This document shows positions 41,141 to 50,292 of a DNA stretch of 64,000 nucleotides, one piece after another. The position numbers and the translations under genes are program-made. The stretch spans positions 1,116,504-1,180,503 of the forward strand of contig NZ_LMOZ01000002.1 in assembly GCF_001423695.1 (NCBI RefSeq). The letters run 5' to 3'. Below the pieces are notes generated by a model. It was not told where the DNA came from. It ran no database searches and worked only from the letters and a program-made list of their open reading frames with translations. This stretch comes from Leifsonia sp. Leaf336 (GTDB taxonomy: Bacteria > Actinomycetota > Actinomycetes > Actinomycetales > Microbacteriaceae). How positions within the stretch are numbered: the stretch's first letter is position 1; each line of letters begins with the position of its first letter.

Positions 41141-42262
41141 GTGGAGTACAAGGACATTCCGACCAAGGCCGACATCGAGAGGATCGCGTCGCTGCGCGAG
41201 CCGGGCTGCGTCAGCATCTACCTGCCGACCGGCACGACGCCGCCGGAAGCCGACCGGGCACGGATCGAGCTCAAGAACCACCTGGGTCTGGCCGTGAAAT
41301 CGCTGGAGGCGATGGGCATCGGCCGGGCGACCATCGGCCGCATCCAGGCCGAGGGCGAAGTCATCCTCGAGGACCGCGACTTCTGGCGGTACCAGTCGCG
41401 TTCGCTGGCAGTGTTCCTCGACGGGGAGGTCGCCGAGACCTTCCGGCTGCCGAACCGGCTGACCTCAGCATGCGAGGTGGCCGACCGGTTCTACATCAAG
41501 CCGCTCCTGCGCGCGGTGACCTTCCCGCAGTCCGCTCTCATCCTCGCGCTCGCGCAGAACTCCGTGCGGTTGATCCGCATCGACCCGGAAGCGCCGCCCG
41601 CGCTGGTGGAGGTCGAGGGCATGCCGAAGGACGTCGCGTCGGCGGTCGGTCTGCCGTCGGTCAGCGGGCGCACGGCGTCCGGCCGCGTTCAGGGCTCCGA
41701 AGGCCAGAAGGTGCGGATGCTGGAGTACGTGCAGGCGATCGAGCGGGCGCTGCACCCGCTGCTGGCGACCTCCACGGAGCCGTTGATCCTGGCCGCCGCC
41801 GAGCCGCTGGCGGGGATCTTCCGCGGAGCGACGGATTATCCGCGCCTGCTGAACGATGTGATCGCGGGCAACCCGGAGGAGAAGACCGAGGACGAGCTGG
41901 CGGCCGCAGCGCGCGGCGTGCTCGACCGGTTGTACGCGGGCAAGGTCGCCGCGCTCAAAGAGGACTTCTCGACGCGTATCGCCGGAGGGACGGCGCTCGT
42001 GGATCTCAGCGACATCGCCCGTGCGGCGACGTACGGTGCCGTCGAGACGCTCGTGTTCGACATCGACCGTCGCGTGCCGGGGTCGCTCGACGACGAGACG
42101 GGGAAGATCGCGTACGGCGACGACGACGCTCCCGGCAACTACGGTGTGGTCGACGAGATCATCCGCCGCTCGCTGGCCTCCAAGGCGAAGGTCTACGCGC
42201 TGCGTGCGGAGGACGTGCCAGGCGGAGGCGCGGTCGCGGCGGCGGTCCGCTTCCCGGTCTGA
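41141..42262 (+). CDS. Bacterial archaeo-eukaryotic release-factor-like protein (baeRF type)
   Basis: A 373-residue cytoplasmic protein. CVSIYLPTGTTPPEADRARIELKNHL is the characteristic opening of baeRF proteins (given as residues about 21-46), the central domain has a FRLPNRLTS strand, and the end shows ALRAEDVPGGGAVAAAVRF, an L7Ae-like/eRF1 domain 3 pattern. Such proteins are often mislabelled chemotaxis proteins; ribosome-associated roles have been proposed but not shown. The start is GTG at 41141, behind an ideal AGGAGGAAAC ribosome site, preferred to an upstream ATG. It stands alone between divergent and convergent neighbours. Confidence 0.8.
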   Translation: MEYKDIPTKADIERIASLREPGCVSIYLPTGTTPPEADRARIELKNHLGLAVKSLEAMGIGRATIGRIQAEGEVILEDRDFWRYQSRSLAVFLDGEVAETFRLPNRLTSACEVADRFYIKPLLRAVTFPQSALILALAQNSVRLIRIDPEAPPALVEVEGMPKDVASAVGLPSVSGRTASGRVQGSEGQKVRMLEYVQAIERALHPLLATSTEPLILAAAEPLAGIFRGATDYPRLLNDVIAGNPEEKTEDELAAAARGVLDRLYAGKVAALKEDFSTRIAGGTALVDLSDIARAATYGAVETLVFDIDRRVPGSLDDETGKIAYGDDDAPGNYGVVDEIIRRSLASKAKVYALRAEDVPGGGAVAAAVRFPV

Positions 42263-42299
42263 GCGACCGGAGGGCGTCCTTCGACAGCCAGAGTCCGCG

Positions 42300-42821
42300 T
42301 CAGCGACGGGAGGCGCGGCTGACGGCGAGCACGAGGAACTCCTGCACCGCGGCGAGCCAGTCGTAGACCGCCCGCCGGGTCGCCGACTCGAGGTCGTGGA
42401 CGTCGCCCTCGTCGCCGTCGTGCTCGATGCCCAGGCCGGAGGCCAGGGCCAGCCGGATGTCGGTGAGGGTGCGCAGCCAGGCCTGCGCCTGCGCGTCGTC
42501 GAGCCGCACCTCCACCGACTCGCCCCGGGTTGTGCCCAGCGCGTCGAGTACCGCGCGGGCGTTACCGGCCTTGCGCTCGGCGATCCGCTCGGCGGTGAAC
42601 CTCCGGAACTCGGCAGACGCCTCCGGATCGTCGGGGTACGCGTCGGGCAGCAGCCGTGCGAGCGCCGGGTCGGCGTCGGCCGCGCTCGACCCGGCCCCGT
42701 CGGCCGCCCGCTCCGCGCGGTCGGCTGCGTCGGCGGCGAACCGGCGCAGCACGTCGACCTCGGCGGCCTCGAAGCGCGCGTGGACCCCGCCGCCGTGCCG
42801 GTCGGCGCGGAACGGCCTCAC
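42300..42821 (-). CDS. DUF2017 family protein
   Basis: A 173-residue cytoplasmic helical protein. Its position directly after clpS, with a GTGA overlap (42818-42821), is the standard actinobacterial arrangement and is a reason for the call. The sequence [21 protein letters not shown] and the final [16 protein letters not shown] also match DUF2017. The start GTG at 42821 is set by the overlap. The function is unknown; the link to ClpS suggests a role near the ClpCP/ClpAP protease. Confidence 0.87.
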   Translation of the reverse strand: MRPFRADRHGGGVHARFEAAEVDVLRRFAADAADRAERAADGAGSSAADADPALARLLPDAYPDDPEASAEFRRFTAERIAERKAGNARAVLDALGTTRGESVEVRLDDAQAQAWLRTLTDIRLALASGLGIEHDGDEGDVHDLESATRRAVYDWLAAVQEFLVLAVSRASRR

Positions 42822-43120
42822 GCGTCCGCCTTCTGCAGCGTCGCCCACAGCCCGTACTCGTGCATGGCCTCCACGTGCCGCTCCATCTCCTCGCGCGTGC
42901 CGGTCGCGACGACCGCACGGCCCTCATTGTGCACGAGCAGCATCAGTCGCTGCGCCTCCGCCTTGGAGAAGCCGAAGTAGCTCTGGAAGACGTAGGTCAC
43001 GTACGACATCAGGTTCACGGGGTCGTTCCACACGATCGTCACCCAGGGGGAGCCGAGCTCGAGCCGTTCGCCGAGGTCGACCTCCTCGTCGGTGGCGGGC
43101 TGCGCCAGCGCGGGGGTCAC
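42818..43120 (-). CDS. clpS: ATP-dependent Clp protease adaptor ClpS
   Basis: A 100-residue adaptor that delivers N-degron substrates to ClpC/ClpA. The core [20 protein letters not shown] (residues about 26-45) holds the substrate-pocket Asn-Asp-Pro, and [13 protein letters not shown] and [11 protein letters not shown] complete the fold. The start GTG at 43120 overlaps the stop of the glycosidase gene (GTGA), and its own stop overlaps DUF2017 in the same way, so all three are translationally linked. No ribosome site is obvious, consistent with coupling. Confidence 0.95.
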   Translation of the reverse strand: MTPALAQPATDEEVDLGERLELGSPWVTIVWNDPVNLMSYVTYVFQSYFGFSKAEAQRLMLLVHNEGRAVVATGTREEMERHVEAMHEYGLWATLQKADA

Positions 43121-44895
43121 TGCGCTGTCGCCTCCGCGATGGCGTCGGCGGCACGCACCAATGCGAGGTGCGTCAGCGCCTGCGGGGTGTTGCCGGCCTG
43201 CGACCGCCCCTCCACGTCGTATTCCTCCGAGAGCATGCCCACGTCGTTCGCGAGCGAGACGAGGCGATCCATCAGTCGCCGCGCGTCGTCGAGCCGATTC
43301 GAGCGCGCGTACTGCTCGACCAGCCAGAACGAGCAGGCCAAGAAGGGGTGCTCGCCGGCGGGGAGGCCGTCGACGCCTTTCTCCGTGCGGTAACGCAGGG
43401 CGAGCCCGTCGCGCAGGAGGTCCTCCTCGATCGCCTTCACCGTGCCGAGCATGCGCGGATCGTCGTAGTCGCAGTAGCCCACCTGGGCCAGCAGGAGGAG
43501 GGAGGCGTCGACCTCTGTGCCGCCGAAGTACTGCACGTACGTGCCGCGGTGCTCGTCGTACCCGTTGGCCTCCACATCGGCGCGGATCTGGTCGCGCAGC
43601 TGCCGCCAGCGCTGCACCGGCCCGTCGAGCCCGTAGTCCTCCACCCCGCGGATCGCGCAGTCGAAGGCCGCCCAGACCAGCCCGCGCGAGTGAGTGAACA
43701 TGCGCGGCTCTCCGCGGATCTCCCAGATGCCGTGGTCGGCGTTGCGCCAGTTGTCCTCCAGGAACCCCATCAGCGCGCGCTGCAGTGCCCACGAGAACCG
43801 GGTCTCCGTCACGCCCGCGGCCCGGCCGCGGTCGAGGCCGAGCATGACCTCGCCGATGACGTCCGCCTGGAACTGCCTCGAGGCGTCGTTGCCGACCCGC
43901 ACAGGATGCGCCCCCTGGTAGCCCGGCAGGCTGTCGAGCTCGCGTTCGTCCAGGTTGCGCTCGCCGCCCAGGCCGTACATGATCTGCACGTCGCCGGGAT
44001 CGCCGGCGACCGCGCGCAGCAGCCAGTCGCGCCAGTGGTCGACGTACTCGTCGTAGCCGTGGGCGAGCAGCACTCCGATGGTCAGCGACGCGTCGCGCAG
44101 CCAGACGTACCGGTAGTCCCAGTTGCGCTCACCGCCGAAGTTCTCGGGCAGGGAGGTCGTGGCCGCGGCCACGATGCCGCCGGTCTCCAGGTGCGTCAGG
44201 GCGCGCAGGATCAGGAGCGAGCGCACGACCTCGTCACGGTAGGGCCCGTCGTGGGCGCAGCCGGCCGCCCACCCTGTCCACCATTCGCGCGTGCGCTGGA
44301 GGGCCTTCTCCACGTCGAGCGCTTCGGGAGCCGCACGATGGGAGGGGAACCACGTCATCGAGAGGTCGACCGTCTGCCCCGCGTGCACGGTGAACCTCCC
44401 CTCGTGCGCATGATCGCTCGCGCGAAGGGACGAGCCGCGGAACACCAGGCCGTCGGGGCCGGCCACGGCCACGAGCGCAGACGGCTTCTGGTCCGACATC
44501 CTGCGCACCCACGGGATGGCGGTCGCATAGCCGAACCGGATGCGCAGGTCTTCGCGGAGCTCGACATGACCACTCACACCGCGCACCCGGCGCACCACGT
44601 CGGCCCTGTGGTCGCCCATCGGCATCGCGTCGATGACCTCCACTTCGCCCGTGGAGGTGCGCCACCGCGTGACCAGGATCATCGTGTCGCGCTCGTACGC
44701 GCGGGTGCTGCTCGCGGCGGGATCGGTGGGGGCCAGCAGCCAGCGGCCGTGGTCCTCCGTGCCCAGGATCGCACCGAACGTCGACTGCGAGTCGTACCGC
44801 GGCAGGCACAGCCAGTCGATGCTGCCGTCCCGTCCGACGAGGGCCCCCGTGAAGCAATCACTGATCAGGGCGTAATCCTCGATGGGGAGCGACAT
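43117..44895 (-). CDS. Glycoside hydrolase family 15 protein (glucoamylase/trehalase type)
   Basis: A 592-residue cytoplasmic enzyme. An N-terminal beta-sandwich (about residues 1-220, [23 protein letters not shown]) precedes an (alpha/alpha)6 barrel with [17 protein letters not shown], the GH15 substrate-binding helix, and [19 protein letters not shown], which holds one catalytic Glu region near residue 525. Relatives are glucan 1,4-alpha-glucosidases or, in several actinobacteria, trehalases. With otsA-otsB 11 kb away, trehalase is attractive but unproven. It is divergent from zwf (29-base gap) and overlaps clpS by GTGA, an odd pairing of metabolism with proteolysis. Confidence 0.9.
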   Translation of the reverse strand: MSLPIEDYALISDCFTGALVGRDGSIDWLCLPRYDSQSTFGAILGTEDHGRWLLAPTDPAASSTRAYERDTMILVTRWRTSTGEVEVIDAMPMGDHRADVVRRVRGVSGHVELREDLRIRFGYATAIPWVRRMSDQKPSALVAVAGPDGLVFRGSSLRASDHAHEGRFTVHAGQTVDLSMTWFPSHRAAPEALDVEKALQRTREWWTGWAAGCAHDGPYRDEVVRSLLILRALTHLETGGIVAAATTSLPENFGGERNWDYRYVWLRDASLTIGVLLAHGYDEYVDHWRDWLLRAVAGDPGDVQIMYGLGGERNLDERELDSLPGYQGAHPVRVGNDASRQFQADVIGEVMLGLDRGRAAGVTETRFSWALQRALMGFLEDNWRNADHGIWEIRGEPRMFTHSRGLVWAAFDCAIRGVEDYGLDGPVQRWRQLRDQIRADVEANGYDEHRGTYVQYFGGTEVDASLLLLAQVGYCDYDDPRMLGTVKAIEEDLLRDGLALRYRTEKGVDGLPAGEHPFLACSFWLVEQYARSNRLDDARRLMDRLVSLANDVGMLSEEYDVEGRSQAGNTPQALTHLALVRAADAIAEATAQ

Positions 44896-44924
44896 ATCCC
44901 CAGTATGGCCGTACTGTGAACGGC

Positions 44925-46301
44925 ATGACGCAGACCGTGGGCACTCTGGTGATTCTCGGAGCGAGTGGCGATCTGTCGTCCAGACTCCTGCTCCCTGCCG
45001 TGGGGCAGCTGCTCACGAACCACCCAGAACGAAGCTTCCAGCTGGTCGGCTCCGGAGCGGAGGAGTGGACGGACGCGAAGTGGCGGTCCACCGTGCGCGC
45101 GTCGTTCAAGACGGTCAAGGCGAGCGGCCCAGCGGTCGAAGCGCTGCTGAAGAGCACCCGGTACCTGTCGGCAGATGTCACCAAGCCCGACGACCTCCAG
45201 CGCATCTTCGACGCGTGCGAAGGTGCGCCCGCCCTCTATTTCGCCCTGCCGCCCGCCGTCACCGCGAAGGCGTGCGACGCGCTGTCGAAGCTGACCCTCC
45301 CCGACGGGCTGTCGCTCGCGCTGGAGAAGCCGTTCGGCACCGACAAGCGCACCGCGATCGCGCTGAACAAGCGCCTGGCGACCCTGGTGCCGGAGGAGCG
45401 CATCCAGCGGGTGGACCACTTCCTCGGCCGTTCCACGGTGCTCAACCTGATCGGCCTGCGCTTCGCGAACAGCATCCTCGAGCCGGTCTGGAACGGCGAC
45501 CACATCCAGAGCGTCGACATCGTCTACGACGAGACCCTCGGCCTGGAGGGCCGCGCCCGCTACTACGACAACGCCGGCGCGCTCATGGACATGATCCAGA
45601 GCCACCTGCTCCAGGTTCTCGCGGTCTTCGCGATGGAGCCGCCGTCGGCGCTCGACGCCACCGACCTCCGCGACGCCAAGGCGACCGTGCTGCGTGCGAC
45701 GCGGGTGTGGCGCGACGACCCCGCCGCGGCGAGCAGGCGCGCGCGGTACACCGCGGGGACCATCGACGGCAGCAAGCTCCCCGCGTACACGAACGAGCCG
45801 GGTGTCGACCCCGCACGCAACACCGAGACGCTCGCCGAGCTGACCGTGGAGATCGACAACTGGCGCTGGGCCGGCGTGCCGATCACCCTCCGCTCGGGCA
45901 AGGCGCTCGGCTCGAAGCGCCGCGAGATCCTGGTCACCTTCAAACCGGCCAAGCACATCCCGCGCGGACTGCGAGGCCACACCGAGCCGACGATGCTGCG
46001 GATCATGCTCGCCCCTGACGCCATGTCGCTGGAGCTCAACATCAACGGCCCGGGCGACCCGCACGAGATCGAGCGGGTGGCGCTGAGTGCGGAGTTCGGT
46101 CCGGGCCTGCTGCTGGCCTACGGCGAGGTGCTGGAGGGCATCCTCGATGGAGACCCGTCGCTGTCCGTGCGCGGTGACACCGCGGTGGAGATGTGGCGCA
46201 TCGTTGCACCGGTCATCGCCGCGTGGAAGAAGGACGAGGTGCCGCTGCAGACCTATCGGGCAGGCTCCGACGGCCCGTCCTCCTGGAAGCACATCGGCTG
46301 A
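44925..46301 (+). CDS. zwf: Glucose-6-phosphate dehydrogenase
   Basis: A 458-residue first enzyme of the pentose phosphate pathway, making NADPH. GASGDLSSRLLLPA at residue 11 is the cofactor loop, LEKPFGTD holds a substrate Lys, and RVDHFLGRSTVLNLIGLRFAN is the signature helix with the catalytic His. The Lys of the usual DHYLGKE motif is Arg here, so activity or paralogue status deserves a check. ATG 44925 is chosen: TACTGT ends seven bases upstream, the leaderless pattern; GTG 44916 is in frame but lies within this box. It is divergent from the GH15 gene, whose glucose product could feed it. Confidence 0.88.
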   Translation: MTQTVGTLVILGASGDLSSRLLLPAVGQLLTNHPERSFQLVGSGAEEWTDAKWRSTVRASFKTVKASGPAVEALLKSTRYLSADVTKPDDLQRIFDACEGAPALYFALPPAVTAKACDALSKLTLPDGLSLALEKPFGTDKRTAIALNKRLATLVPEERIQRVDHFLGRSTVLNLIGLRFANSILEPVWNGDHIQSVDIVYDETLGLEGRARYYDNAGALMDMIQSHLLQVLAVFAMEPPSALDATDLRDAKATVLRATRVWRDDPAAASRRARYTAGTIDGSKLPAYTNEPGVDPARNTETLAELTVEIDNWRWAGVPITLRSGKALGSKRREILVTFKPAKHIPRGLRGHTEPTMLRIMLAPDAMSLELNINGPGDPHEIERVALSAEFGPGLLLAYGEVLEGILDGDPSLSVRGDTAVEMWRIVAPVIAAWKKDEVPLQTYRAGSDGPSSWKHIG

Positions 46302-46318
46302 GCCGTCGTCGAGACGGC
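46302..46318. terminator. Short hairpin after zwf
   Basis: GCCGTC-gtcga-GACGGC directly after the zwf stop and before the stop of the convergent hypothetical gene. There is no T-run; it is a weak candidate for a shared terminator. Confidence 0.4.
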
Positions 46319-46343
46319 CGATGGTGCGCGCTCGCGCGGAGCT

Positions 46344-46802
46344 TTACGCGGCGGGGCGCTGTGCGATCGCGGGGATCTCGCCGGTGACCGGGCGACGGAG
46401 GTCGGTCCAGACGGTGATGGGCGCGGGCTCCCAGCCGAACGCGGCGGGCTCCTCGTGCTGCTCTTCATCGTGCTGCGCGGGGGTCTCGACCGCGACGACG
46501 GGCGCCGCCTCCGCCCGGTGCTGCGGCTCGGCGGCCACGACGATCTCGGCTTCTCCGGCCTCCAGCCGTCGACGTGCCTCCACGAGGGCGGCGGTGATGC
46601 CGACGGAGACGGACTGGGAGAGCACGGAGTGGAAGATGGAGTCGGTGTCGTCGGACGACCGACGGGACACCGTCCACTCGCCGCGCTCACCGATCAGCTC
46701 GGCGACCTTGGCGTGAACGACTTCGAGGATTTGAGCATCCGACAACTGGGGGACTGGCGCCGCCTGCACTTCAGCGGCGGCGTGCCGCCTACGACCAAAC
46801 AT
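46344..46802 (-). CDS. Hypothetical cytoplasmic protein
   Basis: A 152-residue protein I do not recognise. The first 75 residues are structured: LSDAQILEVVHAKVAELIG, then WTVSRRSSDDTDSIFHSVL. The second half is Ala/Glu/His/Pro-rich and probably disordered, ending WTDLRRPVTGEIPAIAQRPA. GGAAGGGG precedes the ATG. No signal peptide or membrane helix is seen. It lies upstream of and in tandem with nothing obvious; a 16-base palindrome precedes it at 46820-46835. Confidence 0.6.
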   Translation of the reverse strand: MFGRRRHAAAEVQAAPVPQLSDAQILEVVHAKVAELIGERGEWTVSRRSSDDTDSIFHSVLSQSVSVGITAALVEARRRLEAGEAEIVVAAEPQHRAEAAPVVAVETPAQHDEEQHEEPAAFGWEPAPITVWTDLRRPVTGEIPAIAQRPAA

Positions 46803-46819
46803 CGCGCAACCCCTTCCAG

Positions 46820-46835
46820 GTTCTCCGTCGAGAAC
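46820..46835. promoter_or_regulatory. Palindrome before the hypothetical gene at 46344-46802
   Basis: GTTCTC-cgtc-GAGAAC, 6+6 bp arms, 18 bases upstream of the start. It could be an operator; it does not match the actinobacterial SOS box. Confidence 0.4.
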
Positions 46836-46900
46836 AATTTTCAGGGCGTTACCTGCTCAGAACGCGCGGACACGCCGTGCGGACAACGGAAATCGCGTGG

Positions 46901-47098
46901 TCAGTGGCCGATTTCGCGCTCGTCGGCCTCCCGGGACTCCTGCAGCACCGTGCCGATGGCGATCACGACGCTGAGCGCCGCACTGATCCACATCAGCGGC
47001 ACACGCCAATCCCGGGGGCCTTGCTTGGTCGACTGGATCGTCGTCCACAGCCCGATGACTGCGCTGATGATCGCGCCGTTGAAGATGAACTTGCGCAT
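46901..47098 (-). CDS. Small two-helix membrane protein
   Basis: A 65-residue protein with helices at about residues 6-22 and 33-52 and a charged tail ESREADEREIGH. GAAAGGA precedes the ATG at seven bases, which makes a real gene likely. Function and family are unknown. It is divergent from the ArsB/SLC13-like carrier gene 62 bases away. Confidence 0.6.
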   Translation of the reverse strand: MRKFIFNGAIISAVIGLWTTIQSTKQGPRDWRVPLMWISAALSVVIAIGTVLQESREADEREIGH

Positions 47099-47160
47099 CG
47101 GCGTCCTTTCGCTCGTGGCGATAGCGTACGCTTCCTGAGGCGTCGAACGAGAGGAGCGGC

Positions 47161-48315
47161 ATGCGGACGGCCGTCGTCGGCGCCGTGCTCCTGGTCCTCG
47201 GCGCGGTGGCGGTGCTCACCGGGCTCCTCCCCGCCGCGGACGCGCTGGCCCTCTGGGATCGCGTCTGGCCGATCCTGCTCTTCGTCGTCGCGGTGACCGT
47301 GGTGACCGAGCTGGCGGCGGAGGCGGGCGTCTTCACCGTCGTCGCGCAGCAGACGGCGCGCTGGGGGCGCGGGAGGGCGTGGCTGCTCTGGCTGCTCGTC
47401 GTGGTCGTCGCCGCGCTCAGCACGATCTTCCTGTCCCTCGACACCACGGCGGTCCTGCTCACGCCGGTGGTGATCGTGCTCGCCCGGCACGCCGGGCTCG
47501 ACCCGCTGCCGTTCGCCCTGACGACCGTGTGGCTGGCGAACACCGGCTCGCTGCTGCTGCCGGTCTCCAACCTGACGAACCTGCTGGCCCAGCACGCGAT
47601 GGGCGATCCGACGCCGTTCGCGTTCGCCGCGCTGATGTGGGCGCCAGCCGTCGTGGCGATCGTGCTGCCGATGATCGTGCTGTTCGTGCTGTCGCGCAGG
47701 CAACTGCTGGTGCGGTACGTGACGGGCGCGGAGGACGGCATCGAGGATCCCGTGCTGTTCTGGATCGCCGCGGCGGTGCTGGTCGCGCTCGTGCCGCTGC
47801 TCGTGTCGGGCATTCCGGTGTGGATGCCGGCCTCGGCGGCCGCGGTCGTCCTGATCGTGGTCTTCGCCGTCCGCCGTCGCGACGTGCTGCGGTTCGGCCT
47901 TCTGCCGTGGCAGCTCGTGCTCCTGGCGTCGGGACTGTTCCTGTTCATCGAGGCGTTGCACGCCAACGGCCTCGGGACGCTGCTGGCGCAGGTCTCCGGG
48001 TCGGGGGAGTCACCGCTCGCGCTGCTGCGCTTGTCTCTCACCGGAATGGTCGGGGCCAACGCGATCGACAACCTCCCTGCGTACCTGGCGCTGGAGCCGG
48101 CGGCGGGCAGCCCGGTGCGGCTCGCCGCGCTGCTCATCGGCGTGAACGCCGGCCCCTTGATCACGCCCTGGGCGTCGCTCGCGACCCTGCTCTGGCACCA
48201 GCGGCTCACGTCGTTCGACGTGCGCATCCGCTGGAGCCGCTACGTGCTCCTCGGCCTCCTCGTCGCACCCGCCACCGTCGTCCTCGCGACGCTCGCCCTC
48301 GCCGCGACCGCCTGA
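47161..48315 (+). CDS. ArsB/NhaD/SLC13-like ion transporter
   Basis: A 384-residue membrane protein with ten to eleven helices of the ion-transporter superfamily. The two pseudo-symmetric signatures are STIFLSLDTTAVLLTPVVI with NTGSLLLPVSNLTNLL (about residues 82-145), and GANAIDNLPAYLALEP with NAGPLITPWASLATLLW (about 296-350). These match the CitMHS/ArsB fold. It may export arsenite or exchange anions or sodium; no arsC or arsR is nearby, so arsenic is uncertain. Confidence 0.88.
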   Translation: MRTAVVGAVLLVLGAVAVLTGLLPAADALALWDRVWPILLFVVAVTVVTELAAEAGVFTVVAQQTARWGRGRAWLLWLLVVVVAALSTIFLSLDTTAVLLTPVVIVLARHAGLDPLPFALTTVWLANTGSLLLPVSNLTNLLAQHAMGDPTPFAFAALMWAPAVVAIVLPMIVLFVLSRRQLLVRYVTGAEDGIEDPVLFWIAAAVLVALVPLLVSGIPVWMPASAAAVVLIVVFAVRRRDVLRFGLLPWQLVLLASGLFLFIEALHANGLGTLLAQVSGSGESPLALLRLSLTGMVGANAIDNLPAYLALEPAAGSPVRLAALLIGVNAGPLITPWASLATLLWHQRLTSFDVRIRWSRYVLLGLLVAPATVVLATLALAATA

Positions 48316-48321
48316 ACCGGT

Positions 48322-50292
48322 CTACTCGGCGGGGAGGAGCTGGGAGGCCGTGACGATGCGCCGCCTGGCCACGGCCGCGAGGGCGAGCCCGAAGCCGAGG
48401 GCCGCCCAGAGCAGGAGGCCGCCCAGGCCGCGCCACACACCGGTCGAGCCGTCGACGACGCCCTGCAGCGCGGTGATCGCCGGCGACGTCGGCAGCCAGG
48501 CCATCACGCTGTCGAAGAATCCGGGCGATGTCGAGACGATCCCGGAGGCGAGCGTCACCACCACCACGAGCATGCCGAGGAAGCGTCCGATGCCTCCCAG
48601 CAGCGCGACGAGCCCGTGGTTGACGGCGGCGAAGCAGACGGCCGCCGCGACCGAGACGGCCGCGAAGCCGAACCACGCGCCCACGCTCAGCTGCATCGCC
48701 GGCTGCATGATCCCGGCGACGAGCAGCCCTTGGACGACGCCGATCGCGGCGGCCGGCGCGAGACCATCGACCGCGATCAGGCCGGCGGCGCGGGAGGTCA
48801 GCAGCGCGCGACGCGACAGCGCCTGGAGCACCAGGAACGTGGCGAGCGCGCCGAGCCAGAGCGCGACGGACGCGAACAGCGGCACGCTGGAGGCGCCGAA
48901 CGCCGTCGTGCCCGACTGCTTCTGGCCGACCGGCTGCGAGGCGACCGACGCCAGGTTGGTGCGCTGACCCGCGTCGTAGTTGGGCAGCTGCGCGACCGCG
49001 GTGTCGAGGCCCGAGGCGAGGGAGGCCGCGCCTGCGGCGGACTGGTCGGCACCCGTCGCGAGCGCCGGGACCCCGGCCGCGAACTGCTGCACCCCTGCCG
49101 CGTACTGGGAGGCACCGTCGGCCGACTGCTGCACGCCGGAGGCGAGCTGCTGGGCGCCGGAGGCCGACTGCGCGGTGCCGCCCGCAAGCTGCTGGGCGGC
49201 GGAGGCCGACTGCGCGAGCTGGCCGGGCAACGGGGCGAGCTTGTCCGAGAATTGCTGAGCTCCCGCTGCCACCTGGGTCGCGGCCGCCTGAAGCCCGACC
49301 CTCGGGTCGGGGTTCTTCAGGCTGGAGAACGTCGCCTCGATGCCCTGGCACGTAGGGTCGGTCGCCGTGTGCGCTGTCACGCAGCTGTCGTAGAGCGTGC
49401 CGAGGCCCGCGACGGTTGCGGCGACGCCGTCGCGTACTCCGGCCGTACCGCTGGCGAGCTGGGCGGCCCCCGCCGGGAGGGCCTGAGCTGACGCCGCTCC
49501 CTGCGAGGCGCCGTTCGCGTAGGCCGTCATGTTGGTCGAGAGCGTGCCGAGGCCGCTCGACAGCCCCGACGCGCCGTCCGACAGCCGGCCGAGCCCGCTC
49601 GACAGCGCCGTCGCGCCCGAGGAAAGCTGGCCAGCCCCGTCCGCGAGCTGATGCGTGCCCGACGCCAGCTGCGTCAGTCCACTGGAGAGCGAGTGCGCCC
49701 CGGTCGCCGCCTTCGCCAGCTGGTCGTGCAGCGTGTTGAAGCCGACGTAGACGTTCTCGAGGTACGTCGTCGTGAGCTGCTTGTTGAGCACTCCGGTCGC
49801 GGTGGTGGTCACGGCCTGGCTGATGGCGGGGTCGACGAGCTTGGACTTCTGGCTGGTGCGGACGTCGATGGTGGCCTGTTTCGCCGCACCGTCGGTGCCC
49901 GCGGTGGAGGTCGCCGCCTTCGAGAAGTTCTTCGGGATGGTGACGACGGCCACGTAGCTGCCGTCGGCGATCCCGGCGTCGGCGTCCTTCTGGTCGGTGA
50001 GCACCCAGGTGAAGTTGTCGTTCTTCGCGCCGAGCAGGCCCGCGGCCATCTGGCGGCCGAGCGGCACCACCTGGCCGTTGACGGTCACCGGCTGATCGAG
50101 ATTCACGACGGCCGCCTTCACGTCGCCGAGGCGCTCGGTGGGGTTCCACAGCGCCCAGACCAGGAGGCCGCCGATGACGAGTGGGACGAGCACGAGGCCG
50201 ACGATGGTCAGCCAGGTCACCCGCTTGTCGGAGCGCATTCGCTCCAGGGAAAACAGGGAGCGCGGACGGCGCAGGGGAGCGGGGCTGGTCAT
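48322..50292 (-). CDS. YhgE/Pip-domain membrane protein
   Basis: A 656-residue protein. One N-terminal helix (about residues 27-48) is followed by a large extracytoplasmic region of about 400 residues. This carries long runs of X5-LxxG heptads (QLASGTHQLADGAGQLSSGA and similar around 185-270 and 370-430), and then five to six C-terminal helices (about 470-640) of the ABC-2 permease type. YhgE/Pip proteins are phage-receptor or export-linked, and the ESX/EsaA proteins share this plan. Two cysteines around residue 303-315 flank a small insertion. It overlaps the RND-transporter gene by four bases (ATGA), so the two are made together. Confidence 0.9.
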   Translation of the reverse strand: MTSPAPLRRPRSLFSLERMRSDKRVTWLTIVGLVLVPLVIGGLLVWALWNPTERLGDVKAAVVNLDQPVTVNGQVVPLGRQMAAGLLGAKNDNFTWVLTDQKDADAGIADGSYVAVVTIPKNFSKAATSTAGTDGAAKQATIDVRTSQKSKLVDPAISQAVTTTATGVLNKQLTTTYLENVYVGFNTLHDQLAKAATGAHSLSSGLTQLASGTHQLADGAGQLSSGATALSSGLGRLSDGASGLSSGLGTLSTNMTAYANGASQGAASAQALPAGAAQLASGTAGVRDGVAATVAGLGTLYDSCVTAHTATDPTCQGIEATFSSLKNPDPRVGLQAAATQVAAGAQQFSDKLAPLPGQLAQSASAAQQLAGGTAQSASGAQQLASGVQQSADGASQYAAGVQQFAAGVPALATGADQSAAGAASLASGLDTAVAQLPNYDAGQRTNLASVASQPVGQKQSGTTAFGASSVPLFASVALWLGALATFLVLQALSRRALLTSRAAGLIAVDGLAPAAAIGVVQGLLVAGIMQPAMQLSVGAWFGFAAVSVAAAVCFAAVNHGLVALLGGIGRFLGMLVVVVTLASGIVSTSPGFFDSVMAWLPTSPAITALQGVVDGSTGVWRGLGGLLLWAALGFGLALAAVARRRIVTASQLLPAE

